A stretch of 26,117 bases of DNA, from IMG/VR virus record IMGVR_UViG_3300025698_000046, positions 1 to 26,117 of that record; one strand, given 5' to 3'. Position 1 is the first letter of the stretch. Every line of letters starts with the position of its first letter. The position numbers and the translations under genes were made by a program. Source of the stretch: a virus. Of this stretch, positions 8,652 through 17,038 are shown in pieces. The notes beneath the pieces are model-generated. The model saw nothing but the letters and a program-made list of their open reading frames with translations, was not told the DNA's origin and did not search any database.

Positions 8652-9554
8652 TTAGGCTACTAAAATTTTCAGTGAGTTTGAAATATAGGTCAAGTAAATA
8701 GGCACTGAGTCCTCATCATGCGCTTGAATAATTACCCATTCGCCCGCTGCCAATGTTGTTGCTGTTTCTCCAACCATCTTGGTAATTGTGAGCGTATAAC
8801 TCCCATTTCCATTTGGAACAACCGAGTCCACCGTTACCACCAATCCGGTATTGTCTTTTAGTACTGAGAAATCAGTATACAACAACGTTGCCGGATCATC
8901 ACCTGAACCACGCTTTTGAATCTTAACAATAACCTCTTTAGCTGCATATGCAGTTGTAATATGCATACTCAGTGCAGCCGGTACATAATCAAAAAGGTCA
9001 CTGTAAGGCATATCTTCAAGGTCTACCTGCACAACATCCTCAAATTCACTGTACGAATCAAAGAATATGTACATAGGGAACGATTGATTTTTGTCTTCCG
9101 GTGGCAATCCTGCTTTGAATCCTAACTTACACCTGAAACCTTTTAGCGTTCCGCCAGTGATCCTTGTAGCCCACATTGAATTTCCCTGAAACGTTGGGAA
9201 GAACTCAAACCAGGTATCGGTTAATGAATGCAGGTATTTGTAATCACAGATCGAAGCATCCAGATAGATAACTCCTCTCGGGATCGGCGTTGATCCGATC
9301 GAACTTTTACCAAGTGGAGATGTGATAATCTCAACATCGTCACTAGTATTTTCGAAGTAAAGCACGGGCAAGGCTATTGCGTTCCGTGTCGCGTCTGATA
9401 CCGCAGCCAAAACAGCATGCCACGCTGTCGCGCTTCCGATGGTTACATCCGTCCACGCTGTCGCGCCTTTCTTTTGAAGGATGCCGCCATTCATTTTTTC
9501 TAACAGTGAGGCGCAATCGCCCCAACCGTTAAGATATGCATTTGTACAACTCAT
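8652..9554 (-). CDS. Candidate major tail (tube) protein
   Basis: A 300-residue protein with alternating hydrophobic beta strands and no signal peptide or membrane helix. It starts MSCTNAYLNG, an opening I associate with tail proteins of Bacteroidetes phages. The last third (about residues 200-300) reads like an added beta-sandwich or Ig-like domain (GLVVTVDSVVPNGNGSYTLT). It lies between neck genes and the tape-measure block, where siphophages place the tail-tube gene. The function is inferred from order and size. Confidence 0.6.
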   Translation of the reverse strand: MSCTNAYLNGWGDCASLLEKMNGGILQKKGATAWTDVTIGSATAWHAVLAAVSDATRNAIALPVLYFENTSDDVEIITSPLGKSSIGSTPIPRGVIYLDASICDYKYLHSLTDTWFEFFPTFQGNSMWATRITGGTLKGFRCKLGFKAGLPPEDKNQSFPMYIFFDSYSEFEDVVQVDLEDMPYSDLFDYVPAALSMHITTAYAAKEVIVKIQKRGSGDDPATLLYTDFSVLKDNTGLVVTVDSVVPNGNGSYTLTITKMVGETATTLAAGEWVIIQAHDEDSVPIYLTYISNSLKILVA

Positions 9555-9578
9555 TATTTATTTGTTTTTGTTTTGTTT

Positions 9579-10058
9579 TTAATCGTAAACTCTTATTTCA
9601 ATTGGTGTATTGGATAATACACTATCAGTTAGCGTTATCCCGTTCTCGCTAGGTGTAATAAATTGTATTTCACCGGCCAGCATAGATTCCTGATCAGAAA
9701 TTAAAAATGCTGCGTTTGCCGCCTGAATACTATACGTATTCCCGAAAAATACAAGTGTTTTATTAAGCTTAAATAGGTCAGATGCAGAAAAAATAGAAAA
9801 TGCACCCGCTGACCTCCTTGTAAGAGTTAACGCCTCACCTATGCCATTTTCGAACACGGTAGCAACTGGAGCGTCTGTACCGCTTTGGGTCAACATTGCA
9901 ACATAAACCTTATACGGCTTCAACCCTCTCAAAGCGAACTTCTTATTCTTATCAGCAGCAGCCGACTCGCTAACGTCAACAATCTCTATCATATCACCGG
10001 CGGCCAAGTCAGCAGCAGCCAACTCATCATATCCGGTTATTTTAGCTTTTCCGCTCAT
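9579..10058 (-). CDS. Phage structural protein, neck/tail region
   Basis: A 159-residue protein whose N-terminus (residues about 6-46: KITGYDELAAADLAAGDMIE onward) resembles a short domain often seen at the start of fibre or appendage proteins, in which a virion-anchor region ends with a run like KFALRGL. The rest is beta-rich and not recognised. It sits between the tail-completion candidate and the major-tail candidate, 3 bp after the former. It could be a minor virion decoration or a fibre-like appendage at the neck. Confidence 0.6.
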   Translation of the reverse strand: MSGKAKITGYDELAAADLAAGDMIEIVDVSESAAADKNKKFALRGLKPYKVYVAMLTQSGTDAPVATVFENGIGEALTLTRRSAGAFSIFSASDLFKLNKTLVFFGNTYSIQAANAAFLISDQESMLAGEIQFITPSENGITLTDSVLSNTPIEIRVYD

Positions 10059-10061
10059 AGT

Positions 10062-10622
10062 TTACCCTTCTGTTATTCTAATCCTGTCATCTTCTGTTAT
10101 TCTAACAGTCGCCGCCTCGTTACAATCCAGCACCCGCAAATTCAATCCACTAACCACAATCGCATCAAGTGCATCGTTCCCGATTCTTAACGAATTACCG
10201 AACTCGTCACCCGTTCCCCAGTATAACCGATCAATTTTTGTATGCTCGTAATCATCATCTGATACAACTAAATTGCTTTGTTTGAGATATTTGATTAACA
10301 GATCATAAATCGGTATCAATGTAGGTGTGAAGGTGTTTGTGTATCGGTTTTCCGCTTTGTATGTAGGACTCGTTTGGGTCATTATAACAAGTGTAACGTC
10401 CTCAACTGTTGTACCGTTCAGATTAACTTTTTCTTGAAAGTCCTGAAACAATGCTATCAATGGATATTTACTATACTTGAATGTCTCTGACGCTGATTTT
10501 TTAGATAGAATATTGAATATCTCAAGCGGGTGGCCATACAGATAATATGGTTCCTCGGCCTCACTATCGTAAGCAAGCCTTACCTGTTCAACAACATCAC
10601 CTATTCTATCGACGAAATTCAT
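10062..10622 (-). CDS. Putative neck/tail-terminator protein
   Basis: I place the start at the ATG at 10622, which overlaps the upstream TGA as ATGA, rather than at a TTG nine bases earlier; this gives 186 residues. The pattern of an N-terminal helix (FVDRIGDVVEQVRLAYD), a YLYGHPLEIFNIL segment, then YPLIALFQDFQE and a helix IPIYDLLIKYLKQS resembles tail-completion and terminator proteins of this phage type. It follows the head-tail connector directly. The C-terminus contains an eight-residue tandem repeat (VRITEDDR, IRITEG). Function inferred. Confidence 0.6.
   Translation of the reverse strand: MNFVDRIGDVVEQVRLAYDSEAEEPYYLYGHPLEIFNILSKKSASETFKYSKYPLIALFQDFQEKVNLNGTTVEDVTLVIMTQTSPTYKAENRYTNTFTPTLIPIYDLLIKYLKQSNLVVSDDDYEHTKIDRLYWGTGDEFGNSLRIGNDALDAIVVSGLNLRVLDCNEAATVRITEDDRIRITEG
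10067..10105 (-). repeat. Short tandem duplication at a gene 3' end
   Basis: The 15-bp string cttctgttattctaa occurs at 10067-10081 and again at 10091-10105, a period of 24 bp. It encodes the doubled RITE motif at the very C-terminus of the neck/tail-terminator candidate, so the duplication is in frame. Confidence 0.85.
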
Positions 10623-11146
10623 ATGCCCCAAACATTAATATTATCAAGTTCAGTAAATACCCATTCAGGATAATCGCTTTCATTCTCAGATAAAAATGAA
10701 TACAGAGAATCATAAGGATAGCCCACGCCCTGAGCAAGTTGTTCCAACTTAGTCCAAGCAAACACCAACTTTTGAACGATTGAAGCGTTCTCTGAGTTTT
10801 CAGATTGTAGCTTTAATTCGCCAACATTTCCAGTCACCGTTGATCGGCTTTGTAACCAATAGAAAAAAACATAATACGCTATCAAGGATATTAAGTCATC
10901 GTTTGCTAGGCCATTCCATTTGCACGTGTATTCACCAACGGTGTATTCCTTGCCCTCAACAATGTCCTTAATCCGTTGCGGTGAGGTGGTAACATCGTAA
11001 GCTTCTACCAGTACCCATAATTCATAACCTAACAACTTTTGCAAAATCTCCTTTTCATATCGGGTGATGTATGCGGTCAAATCGTTATAGTCTGAATCTG
11101 GAATGTTAATATCCTTAACAAAATATGTTTTATCTATCAATGACAT
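10619..11146 (-). CDS. Head-tail connector-like protein
   Basis: A 175-residue, mostly helical protein with a helix ending in EKEILQKLLGYEL near residues 30-43, then a KEYTVGEYTCKWNGL segment and a helix LISLIAYYVFFYWLQSR. This pattern matches my recollection of the gp6-like head-tail connector family common in Bacteroidetes phages (DUF6712 type). Its position after the capsid genes and before the neck/tail genes fits a ring protein under the portal. It overlaps the 55-residue upstream gene by 17 bp. Confidence 0.72.
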   Translation of the reverse strand: MSLIDKTYFVKDINIPDSDYNDLTAYITRYEKEILQKLLGYELWVLVEAYDVTTSPQRIKDIVEGKEYTVGEYTCKWNGLANDDLISLIAYYVFFYWLQSRSTVTGNVGELKLQSENSENASIVQKLVFAWTKLEQLAQGVGYPYDSLYSFLSENESDYPEWVFTELDNINVWGI

Positions 11147-11297
11147 CTTTTATCTTTTTTTTCTTAGTTACAATAGTAAGAATGCCTTTTGACTCCAACA
11201 GTTTGGCGCGTTGCTTTTCCATTTGCAGGATGGAACCGGGCATCTTTAACCCGGTTTCACCTGCTAATTTTATAATCTCAACTTTTACTTTGGCCAT
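11130..11297 (-). CDS. Small basic protein between capsid and connector genes
   Basis: A 55-residue ORF read directly from the gap: ATG at 11297, TAA at 11130-11132. It starts MAKVKVEIIKLAGETGLKMP and ends in a Lys-rich tail (VTKKKKIKDVIDR). It begins 2 bp after the upstream gene's stop and overlaps the connector start by 17 bp, so it fills an otherwise empty 150-bp gap in a compact operon. The family is not recognised; it is probably a minor head-completion or DNA-contacting protein. Confidence 0.7.
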   Translation of the reverse strand: MAKVKVEIIKLAGETGLKMPGSILQMEKQRAKLLESKGILTIVTKKKKIKDVIDR

Positions 11298-11299
11298 TT

Positions 11300-11749
11300 T
11301 TAATCTGGATAAAATAGTTTGAAGTCGAGTTTGTTGACCTTACTCACACCTGTACCCGTTCCGGTCAGCACAATTTTAAATTGCGTCCATCTGGTTTCAG
11401 TTGTACTTGTGGAAGTAATATCAATCTTTGAATCAACGCCCTGATCTACATTTGCACTTGACGCGAGAGACACCCAAGCAGCGTCATCAAAGTTTCGACC
11501 GAATAAAGTCATTACCATTGCTGTATGGTTTCCGCTTACTGAGTCGCAATCAATTAATATGTGCTGTGTAGTTGGCCATTTGGTATTTGATTTAATCCAT
11601 AACTCAACCGCCACCTCATCTGTGATAGTCACATCCTTAGTAGATGTATAATAAGTCTGTTCACCTCTGTTATAAAGGGTGTATGATTGAGCGTCAATAG
11701 TACAGACGAACCCAATCAAAATGCCTAAAATAATTACTAGCTTTCTCAT
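11300..11749 (-). CDS. Signal-peptide protein next to the capsid gene
   Basis: A 149-residue protein. Residues 1-21 (MRKLVIILGILIGFVCTIDA then Q) form a clear signal peptide with an A-Q cleavage site. The mature part is Thr/Ser-rich, beta-strand-like (LYNRGEQTYYTSTKDVTITD) and lacks Cys pairs or membrane helices. It lies 14 bp after the capsid gene, where a decoration or head-fibre protein would be expected, yet it carries an export signal. It could be a capsid decoration protein with a retained leader or a secreted protein that alters the host surface. Function unknown. Confidence 0.75.
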   Translation of the reverse strand: MRKLVIILGILIGFVCTIDAQSYTLYNRGEQTYYTSTKDVTITDEVAVELWIKSNTKWPTTQHILIDCDSVSGNHTAMVMTLFGRNFDDAAWVSLASSANVDQGVDSKIDITSTSTTETRWTQFKIVLTGTGTGVSKVNKLDFKLFYPD

Positions 11750-11763
11750 TGTTTCCTCCTTAT

Positions 11764-13083
11764 TTATGCAGTTGTTATTGTTGCTAAATCAGTTGCTAAT
11801 ACACCTTTCATAAGTGAGTTTGCATTGTAAACAGGAAGCATTACCTTGCCTTCTATTTTTACAGTGATGACGTCAGAAATAAACTGGCTTGCGTGTGAAT
11901 CTGTTGCCATTATTTCAATCGGGCCATTAAATAAAAGTTGCATGTTGGATGGTGCAATTGCTCCAACTATGTACTCACCCACTACCATATCAGCGGTTTC
12001 AACTTGTCTCATTCCAAATGCACCGTTATAACCCTGGTTGTTAGGCTGCAAGAATGTTGCAGGACTTACGAAGTCAGCAATCGTATTCTTTGAACTTGTC
12101 AAAATAGTTCCTGAATAAGGATTGATTAAGTAAGTATTTGCAACGTAATTGTACAGGCCATTCATTTCGCCTTTAGCACAATTAAGCACATCAAAATAAT
12201 TCGCGTTTGGAATTTTAGTAGCAAAATTGGTTCCTGCAAACGAATTTGCGAAGGCGTCAAGTCCTTTCAAGTCGTTAGCTGCAACCATACCCGCGCCACT
12301 ACCAGCCCCGGCAATTGATTGAGTATTCAGTTCTTTGATAAACATCTGCATCAAGCGATTACGAACATATTGGTTCAACCATGAAGCATTTTGCAATGCT
12401 GAACGGCTGATCTCGATAAATGCCGTGATTCTTGTCGCGTATGCTGTACCCATTTGGAAGTCCATTGTTGACTCCGGGGATGGTCCGTTTTCAGCTGCTG
12501 CCGCTGTGGCATCTGTTAACCCGGCTGCACGTTCGGTAGGATATTCCAATGAAGAGCTGTTAATACTTCCAGTTGGAAGCAACAACCTTACATCAAAGTT
12601 CTCCATCTGCGGTCCTTGTGGAATTTGGAAAGGCATTACTGGCTGCATCGCTCCGGCTCCAACTCCATAAGTTGCAGTTGTGAAGTCAATGTCCTTAGTT
12701 TCAAAACTAAATGTTGCCTTTGATGTTTTACCATCTGCAAAATCTTTGAACTCTTTTGTACTCAACCCATCATCCAGTACTGATCCAAATGTTTTGTGCT
12801 GTTCAGTTGGCTTAAATGTCTGCATCAATTTGGCCATTGTTTCGCCTTGAATCTTTGACGCTTTGTGCAGCTTTTCCAACTCTTCTTTCATTTTAACTTC
12901 GGCCTCAGTGCTTACCAGTATCTTACCAAGTAAATCCTTTTGGTCCATCACCATCCGCGCCCATTCGTCTTTGGAAACGGCTTTTTGCATTAATACGTTG
13001 TACTCTGCAAACTTCGCATTTATTGCGGCTGCGAGTAGCTCCGGGGTCTGCAAATTATCCCCTGTTAATCTGTCTTCTGCCAT
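11764..13083 (-). CDS. Major capsid protein, HK97 fold
   Basis: A 439-residue protein. Residues about 1-100 are helical and charged, like the HK97 delta (scaffolding) domain that the adjacent protease removes. The remainder has the usual HK97-type features: a region with LLPTGSINSSSLEYPTE, a helix containing SRSALQNASWLNQYVRNRLM followed by NTQSIAGAGSG, and a C-terminal part ending in a beta-rich P-domain (ISDVITVKIEGKVMLPVYN). Order portal-protease-capsid confirms the call. It forms the icosahedral shell. Confidence 0.92.
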   Translation of the reverse strand: MAEDRLTGDNLQTPELLAAAINAKFAEYNVLMQKAVSKDEWARMVMDQKDLLGKILVSTEAEVKMKEELEKLHKASKIQGETMAKLMQTFKPTEQHKTFGSVLDDGLSTKEFKDFADGKTSKATFSFETKDIDFTTATYGVGAGAMQPVMPFQIPQGPQMENFDVRLLLPTGSINSSSLEYPTERAAGLTDATAAAAENGPSPESTMDFQMGTAYATRITAFIEISRSALQNASWLNQYVRNRLMQMFIKELNTQSIAGAGSGAGMVAANDLKGLDAFANSFAGTNFATKIPNANYFDVLNCAKGEMNGLYNYVANTYLINPYSGTILTSSKNTIADFVSPATFLQPNNQGYNGAFGMRQVETADMVVGEYIVGAIAPSNMQLLFNGPIEIMATDSHASQFISDVITVKIEGKVMLPVYNANSLMKGVLATDLATITTA

Positions 13084-13097
13084 TATTACTAATTTTT

Positions 13098-13703
13098 TTA
13101 AAAGTTTATTAACTGATAAAGTGAGTGTAAATCGGCTTTTTCCTGTCGAGTGTAGAAAGACGGCTCTAGTAAAAGTGATTCAAATGTATTTAAAGTGTCT
13201 TTTACGACGGCTTCTTTTTGTTCTTTTACATCTATTGTGGGCGTGTTTTCGTTTGCAGCCCACGTTGTTATTGTTGATACCTCATAGAGTTTTATCTCTA
13301 AAATATCAATCCCTGTATCATTTTTTCTTGATTTGGTTGGTATGAATCCCATTGAATGATGGTTTATAATTCCATCTTCATACATGGTGTAAACATCATT
13401 TGCCGTTGCAGTTCTCGCCATTTTAGACCATACCCACGGGCCAGTTTCATCCTCACCCATTTCTTTAATTAATCCAACTGGTAAAGCGGCTGGATTGCTT
13501 TTGAACTCATGGTTAATATAGTGGCGTATCATCGCTTTGCCTTCTGGCCCTTGCTCTTTTGTGGTTTTTGTCGTTGCGCCTTTATGGAGTACATCACCAT
13601 CATTGTCAACGTTATCAAAAGCCCCGTAGTAAAATTTAACCATACGTTGCTTTCCGTCAATATCTGCTACTTTTAATTGTAGTGTTTTGCTTTGTTTATC
13701 CAT
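13098..13703 (-). CDS. Prohead protease, HK97/S78 family
   Basis: A 201-residue serine protease that trims the capsid scaffolding domain during head maturation. The expected triad can be read: His65 in HYINHEF, Ser117 in INHHSMGF and Glu141 in EIKLYEVST, with spacing like that of HK97 gp4. The conserved YGAFDNVDNDGDVLHKGA segment is at the N-terminus and PVGLIKEMGED lies between His and Ser. Its start overlaps the portal gene by 8 bp, and the capsid gene follows 14 bp later. Confidence 0.93.
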   Translation of the reverse strand: MDKQSKTLQLKVADIDGKQRMVKFYYGAFDNVDNDGDVLHKGATTKTTKEQGPEGKAMIRHYINHEFKSNPAALPVGLIKEMGEDETGPWVWSKMARTATANDVYTMYEDGIINHHSMGFIPTKSRKNDTGIDILEIKLYEVSTITTWAANENTPTIDVKEQKEAVVKDTLNTFESLLLEPSFYTRQEKADLHSLYQLINF

Positions 13704-15006
13704 TATCTTCTGTATTTAATTCAGCAACCAGCCCGGGATCAACAATCTCTTCAACCTGATCCGGTTCGTTCACTTTTTTAATTCCTTTTGAAAAATACTC
13801 ATCCGGTGGCGGGTTATCGCTATCATAATTACCTTCACCGTATAAAATCTCATTAGCTTTCAATGGTGTTATGATAGCTGACTCGATTTGTTTGGTCAAC
13901 ATATCGGTATAAACCTTTTTATCTGACTCCAATTCCTGTACCTTATCCCAATCCGCAACTATTTTATCACCTCCGTAACCTTCACTTATCCAACCGTTAA
14001 TACTTTCATAAAGCGTATCAACATCTCCCTTGATGACGTTCTTGTAAAGGTCTTTTATGGCCTCGGCTTTATTGGCAAACGTGCTGCCATCGGTTGAGAA
14101 TATCACCGGGTCAAACTCTGACATCTGGCATAAGCGATCAAAGGAATATTTTGCATTTTCGATAAGTTGCAATTCCTGAATGTTCAAACTCATCTGCTGC
14201 CAGGTTAACTTCTGAGTTGTAACGATTATCTTTTTCTGATTGCCAGATAGTCCATATTCTGCCAATTTATTCTGGACCTGCCTTGACTGTTCTGCATCAG
14301 GGATGTCTGACTCATTGGATAGGATACCCATTGCGCCGCGCTTCTCAATGATACTGGCCTTTGCATCATAAATGGCTTTTAGTTCGCGGTTGATCTTGTC
14401 ACCCGGTACATATTTAGAAATACCATATGCCCAGTTCCCTGAGTCGTATCGAAGGGTAAAGAATTTATTATGCAATACTTCGTCAGCACTCATGTTGTAT
14501 TTTGCACCGTTCAGGTCCATTTGATAACCTATAATTTCATTTTGCCATGCAGGTAGGTCTTTATTATTTCCTAACTTAATAGACATCCGATCAGCCGGCA
14601 AATTGAATACACTTGTTATCATACCATCAAACCCGATTGCCTTAATACCATACATATAAGAATTACCCAATACGTTGTAAAATCCGTAATCGGTCTTGAT
14701 AAACTCTTTCCATGTCTGGTAGTAATTGGGTTTTTCTATCAGTTGCCACAATTCAGAATTGGGCGCATCTCTACCGGATGGCCTTACCACTTTAACGGGT
14801 ATCTTGGAAATACGTTTGGCTAGGAAATTGGTAATTATGAATAAATCCGGGATTGTATCGAAGTTCTCAATAAGCTCTTTATCGCTGACTTCATTTGTCC
14901 CGTACGTGCTTGAATAGTTCCCAGATAGGAATGAAGTGAACACCCTCTGATCAGATTTTATTCTGATAAAGTCGTGTTTTAATAGATACTGTTTTATTAT
15001 ATTCAC
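13696..15006 (-). CDS. Portal protein, HK97 family
   Basis: A 436-residue portal, the dodecameric DNA gate at the capsid vertex. Recognisable features are IPDLFIITNFLAKRISKIPV at the N-terminal wing, LWQLIEKPNYYQTWKEF, a GNSYMYGIK strand, VLHNKFFTLRYDSGNWAYGI and the helix-rich C-terminal region. It starts at GTG (15006); there is no upstream in-frame ATG and the next ATG is too far in. A short inverted repeat (ACGCC/GGCGT, 15005-15009 and 15026-15030) covers the start codon and may fold over it. Confidence 0.9.
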   Translation of the reverse strand: MNIIKQYLLKHDFIRIKSDQRVFTSFLSGNYSSTYGTNEVSDKELIENFDTIPDLFIITNFLAKRISKIPVKVVRPSGRDAPNSELWQLIEKPNYYQTWKEFIKTDYGFYNVLGNSYMYGIKAIGFDGMITSVFNLPADRMSIKLGNNKDLPAWQNEIIGYQMDLNGAKYNMSADEVLHNKFFTLRYDSGNWAYGISKYVPGDKINRELKAIYDAKASIIEKRGAMGILSNESDIPDAEQSRQVQNKLAEYGLSGNQKKIIVTTQKLTWQQMSLNIQELQLIENAKYSFDRLCQMSEFDPVIFSTDGSTFANKAEAIKDLYKNVIKGDVDTLYESINGWISEGYGGDKIVADWDKVQELESDKKVYTDMLTKQIESAIITPLKANEILYGEGNYDSDNPPPDEYFSKGIKKVNEPDQVEEIVDPGLVAELNTEDNG

Positions 15007-15082
15007 GCCTTTTGTTTAAGAAATTGGCGTAAAGATACAACAAAACTGAATAGTGAGGGGTGTTTATTTTTTAATGGGGTGC

Positions 15083-15283
15083 CTATTCAGGTGATTTAAA
15101 TAAGTATTGTTTGCCTCCAATTTTACAAAATCCAACAACTTCGGCAAAAAAAGTACCGTCAGGATTATGAATGTCTTTACCGTTCGCGGTGAATCCTTGC
15201 AATGATTCAGCAGATACATTTTTCAGTGTACCATCTTTTGATTTTACTACATATCCATCAATGTCAATGATTCCATTTTCCAT
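15083..15283 (-). CDS. Small hypothetical protein between terminase and portal
   Basis: A 66-residue beta-rich protein (IDIDGYVVKSKDGTLKNVSA at its N-terminus, FAEVVGFCKIGGKQYLFKSPE at its end). It is not recognised. It follows the terminase by 11 bp and lies 76 bp ahead of the portal, so it belongs to the packaging/head transcript. Good coding character and conserved spacing support it. Confidence 0.7.
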   Translation of the reverse strand: MENGIIDIDGYVVKSKDGTLKNVSAESLQGFTANGKDIHNPDGTFFAEVVGFCKIGGKQYLFKSPE

Positions 15284-15294
15284 ATGTATTTATT

Positions 15295-16503
15295 TTAGAT
15301 TGTAAAACTCGTAATACTCACAATGTAAGCGAAATAGCCGCCTGCATCTGTAATATGATCGAACCCGCTTTGTTTATCAGGTTCATTCTTATTGTATGCG
15401 ATCTTTTCCAGTGCCTCAGTGTATTCCGGGCAATTATTGGAATTAACTAAATATGTCTTATCTCTAAACATTTTGTTTAACGAATTGACACGATCACGAA
15501 CAAAAGGATTTTTATTTGGTGCTCGGACTGTGTAACCCGCCTCCATTAGCAATCTAATATCAGATTTGCCGGAAGTTGACCTATTCCGCCCGCTGGCATC
15601 GGGATAAACTATGATAGCATGATCCGGGTATTTGTCGTTAATTATCCTGATCATCTGCATGGTATCATAAGCGTTCGTTATCTCATCTACTGCAATCTTG
15701 ATATTGCCATCAATCACATTTATGACCGCGTTCATGTTTGTAATATTGAAGTCCATTCCAATATGGAGCTTATCATGTTTCTGAATCGTCCGGTTTGAAT
15801 GGAGCTGCTTACGGTCGTAATCTGAGTAAACGGAACCGCTGGTAAGGTTAACAAATTCGCCGTTAAGGTAGGCTTGGAGTTGAGCAGGTGTATAGCTTTC
15901 GGTTAACGTTGCTATGTATCCGGCAGGCAGGAAAGGGTTTTCGCTGGTCTTGGCTTTGAATAGTTCACGGTTTGCGCTCTTATTCTTGACAAAGAAATTA
16001 TACAACCATCCGAACGATTCAGGAGTTGAAACAACACTTACCTTGTTTGTGCTTCCATCATGTAATACTGATCTGTTACGTGCTATGATCTTTGAAAACG
16101 CTTCCGTCATCTTTGTTTGCGGTAAAACATCAGCTTCATCAATACATGAATAAGCAACTTCATAACCAATGATAGTTTCCGGGTTATCCATTGTACGTAG
16201 GATTATCTTATTGGCACCGGGTATCAGTATCTCTTTATCGGATTTGTTTAACGTGTGCTTAACTCCGAGCTTATCCAGTATCTCTGTAAACTTTGGGAAT
16301 GCAATATCTCTAACTAAATTATAACTTGGTAGGTAGTACGCTACTGCGTACTCACTATATTTTAATTTCATTGCAATAGTTTTCAGAACACCTACATAAG
16401 ATTTTCCACTACCGAAACCACCGCAATAAGCTGCATGTGTGGCATCACTTGAAAAGAAATCCCTCTGTGTTGGTAAAAGTCCTATTTGTTCAGTTCTACC
16501 CAT
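15295..16503 (-). CDS. terL: Terminase large subunit (ATPase and nuclease)
   Basis: The motor that cuts concatemeric DNA and pumps it into the prohead. I choose the ATG at 16503 (402 residues), which overlaps the HNH stop as ATGGGTAG; a longer GTG start at 16557 would sit deep inside the HNH gene. Walker A is GGFGSGKS (residues 28-35) and Walker B is AYSCIDE (117-123). The C-terminal nuclease half contains HIGMDFN, a VYPDASG strand and FDHITDAGGYFAY near the end, with Asp residues placed as in phage_term_2-type terminases. Confidence 0.94.
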   Translation of the reverse strand: MGRTEQIGLLPTQRDFFSSDATHAAYCGGFGSGKSYVGVLKTIAMKLKYSEYAVAYYLPSYNLVRDIAFPKFTEILDKLGVKHTLNKSDKEILIPGANKIILRTMDNPETIIGYEVAYSCIDEADVLPQTKMTEAFSKIIARNRSVLHDGSTNKVSVVSTPESFGWLYNFFVKNKSANRELFKAKTSENPFLPAGYIATLTESYTPAQLQAYLNGEFVNLTSGSVYSDYDRKQLHSNRTIQKHDKLHIGMDFNITNMNAVINVIDGNIKIAVDEITNAYDTMQMIRIINDKYPDHAIIVYPDASGRNRSTSGKSDIRLLMEAGYTVRAPNKNPFVRDRVNSLNKMFRDKTYLVNSNNCPEYTEALEKIAYNKNEPDKQSGFDHITDAGGYFAYIVSITSFTI

Positions 16504-17035
16504 TAGCAAATTTCCAAATAAATCCATTAGCTTGTTTTTGTTTACCCAAACAAACACAACTAATTTTTTGTTGATGTACTCCTGTTTCCCTTTCAGCCTC
16601 TTTCATTGCATTAAATGTATTTAAATACTTGCCATCAATCGTAAATTGATCAACTTTTTTACTATTATGGTGCAATTTACCAAACCTACCTTTACAGTTT
16701 GGGTGTGCTACCCTTAGACCTATCCTGTAAGCATGTAAATCATTTTCTGAACGTGTGGCCCATTCAAGGTTTTTCACTCTGTTATCATTCTTAATACCAT
16801 TTAAATGATTAACAGTTTCTTTGTTTTCTGGATTATAAATAAAAGCACATGCAACCAGTCTATGGACTGAAATTATCCTACCTACATCATTTTTAAATAA
16901 TTCAACTCTTTGATACCCACGATAATCAACCAGTGATAATATGTGCGGCTTTCTACGTTTAAAAGAACGTACATTTCCTAAATTACTTACCATGTAATCT
17001 GGATACTCTTCTACTGTTTTGAATGTTTCTATCAT
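16496..17035 (-). CDS. HNH homing endonuclease (NUMOD4-HNH-NUMOD1)
   Basis: A 179-residue freestanding homing endonuclease. NUMOD4 spans about residues 9-50 (EEYPDYMVSNLGNVRSFKR). An HNH_3 core spans about 57-95 with HRLVACAF, VNHLNGIKNDN and LEWAT, so the catalytic His and Asn are present. A NUMOD1 DNA-binding helix-turn-helix spans about 127-160, ending GFIWKF. It lies between the candidate small and large terminase genes, a common homing site, and overlaps the terminase start by 8 bp. Its own leader has a promoter, a hairpin and three 9-bp repeats. It probably invades terminase loci lacking it. Confidence 0.92.
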   Translation of the reverse strand: MIETFKTVEEYPDYMVSNLGNVRSFKRRKPHILSLVDYRGYQRVELFKNDVGRIISVHRLVACAFIYNPENKETVNHLNGIKNDNRVKNLEWATRSENDLHAYRIGLRVAHPNCKGRFGKLHHNSKKVDQFTIDGKYLNTFNAMKEAERETGVHQQKISCVCLGKQKQANGFIWKFANG

Positions 17036-17038
17036 AAT

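Noticed and set aside
10623-10631. TTG start for the neck/tail-terminator gene
   Set aside because: The ATG at 10622 gives a standard ATGA overlap with the upstream gene.
16504-16557. Longer GTG-started version of the terminase
   Set aside because: It would overlap the HNH coding sequence by 62 bp; the ATG at 16503 fits the tight overlaps seen elsewhere and precedes the conserved LLPTQRDFF region.
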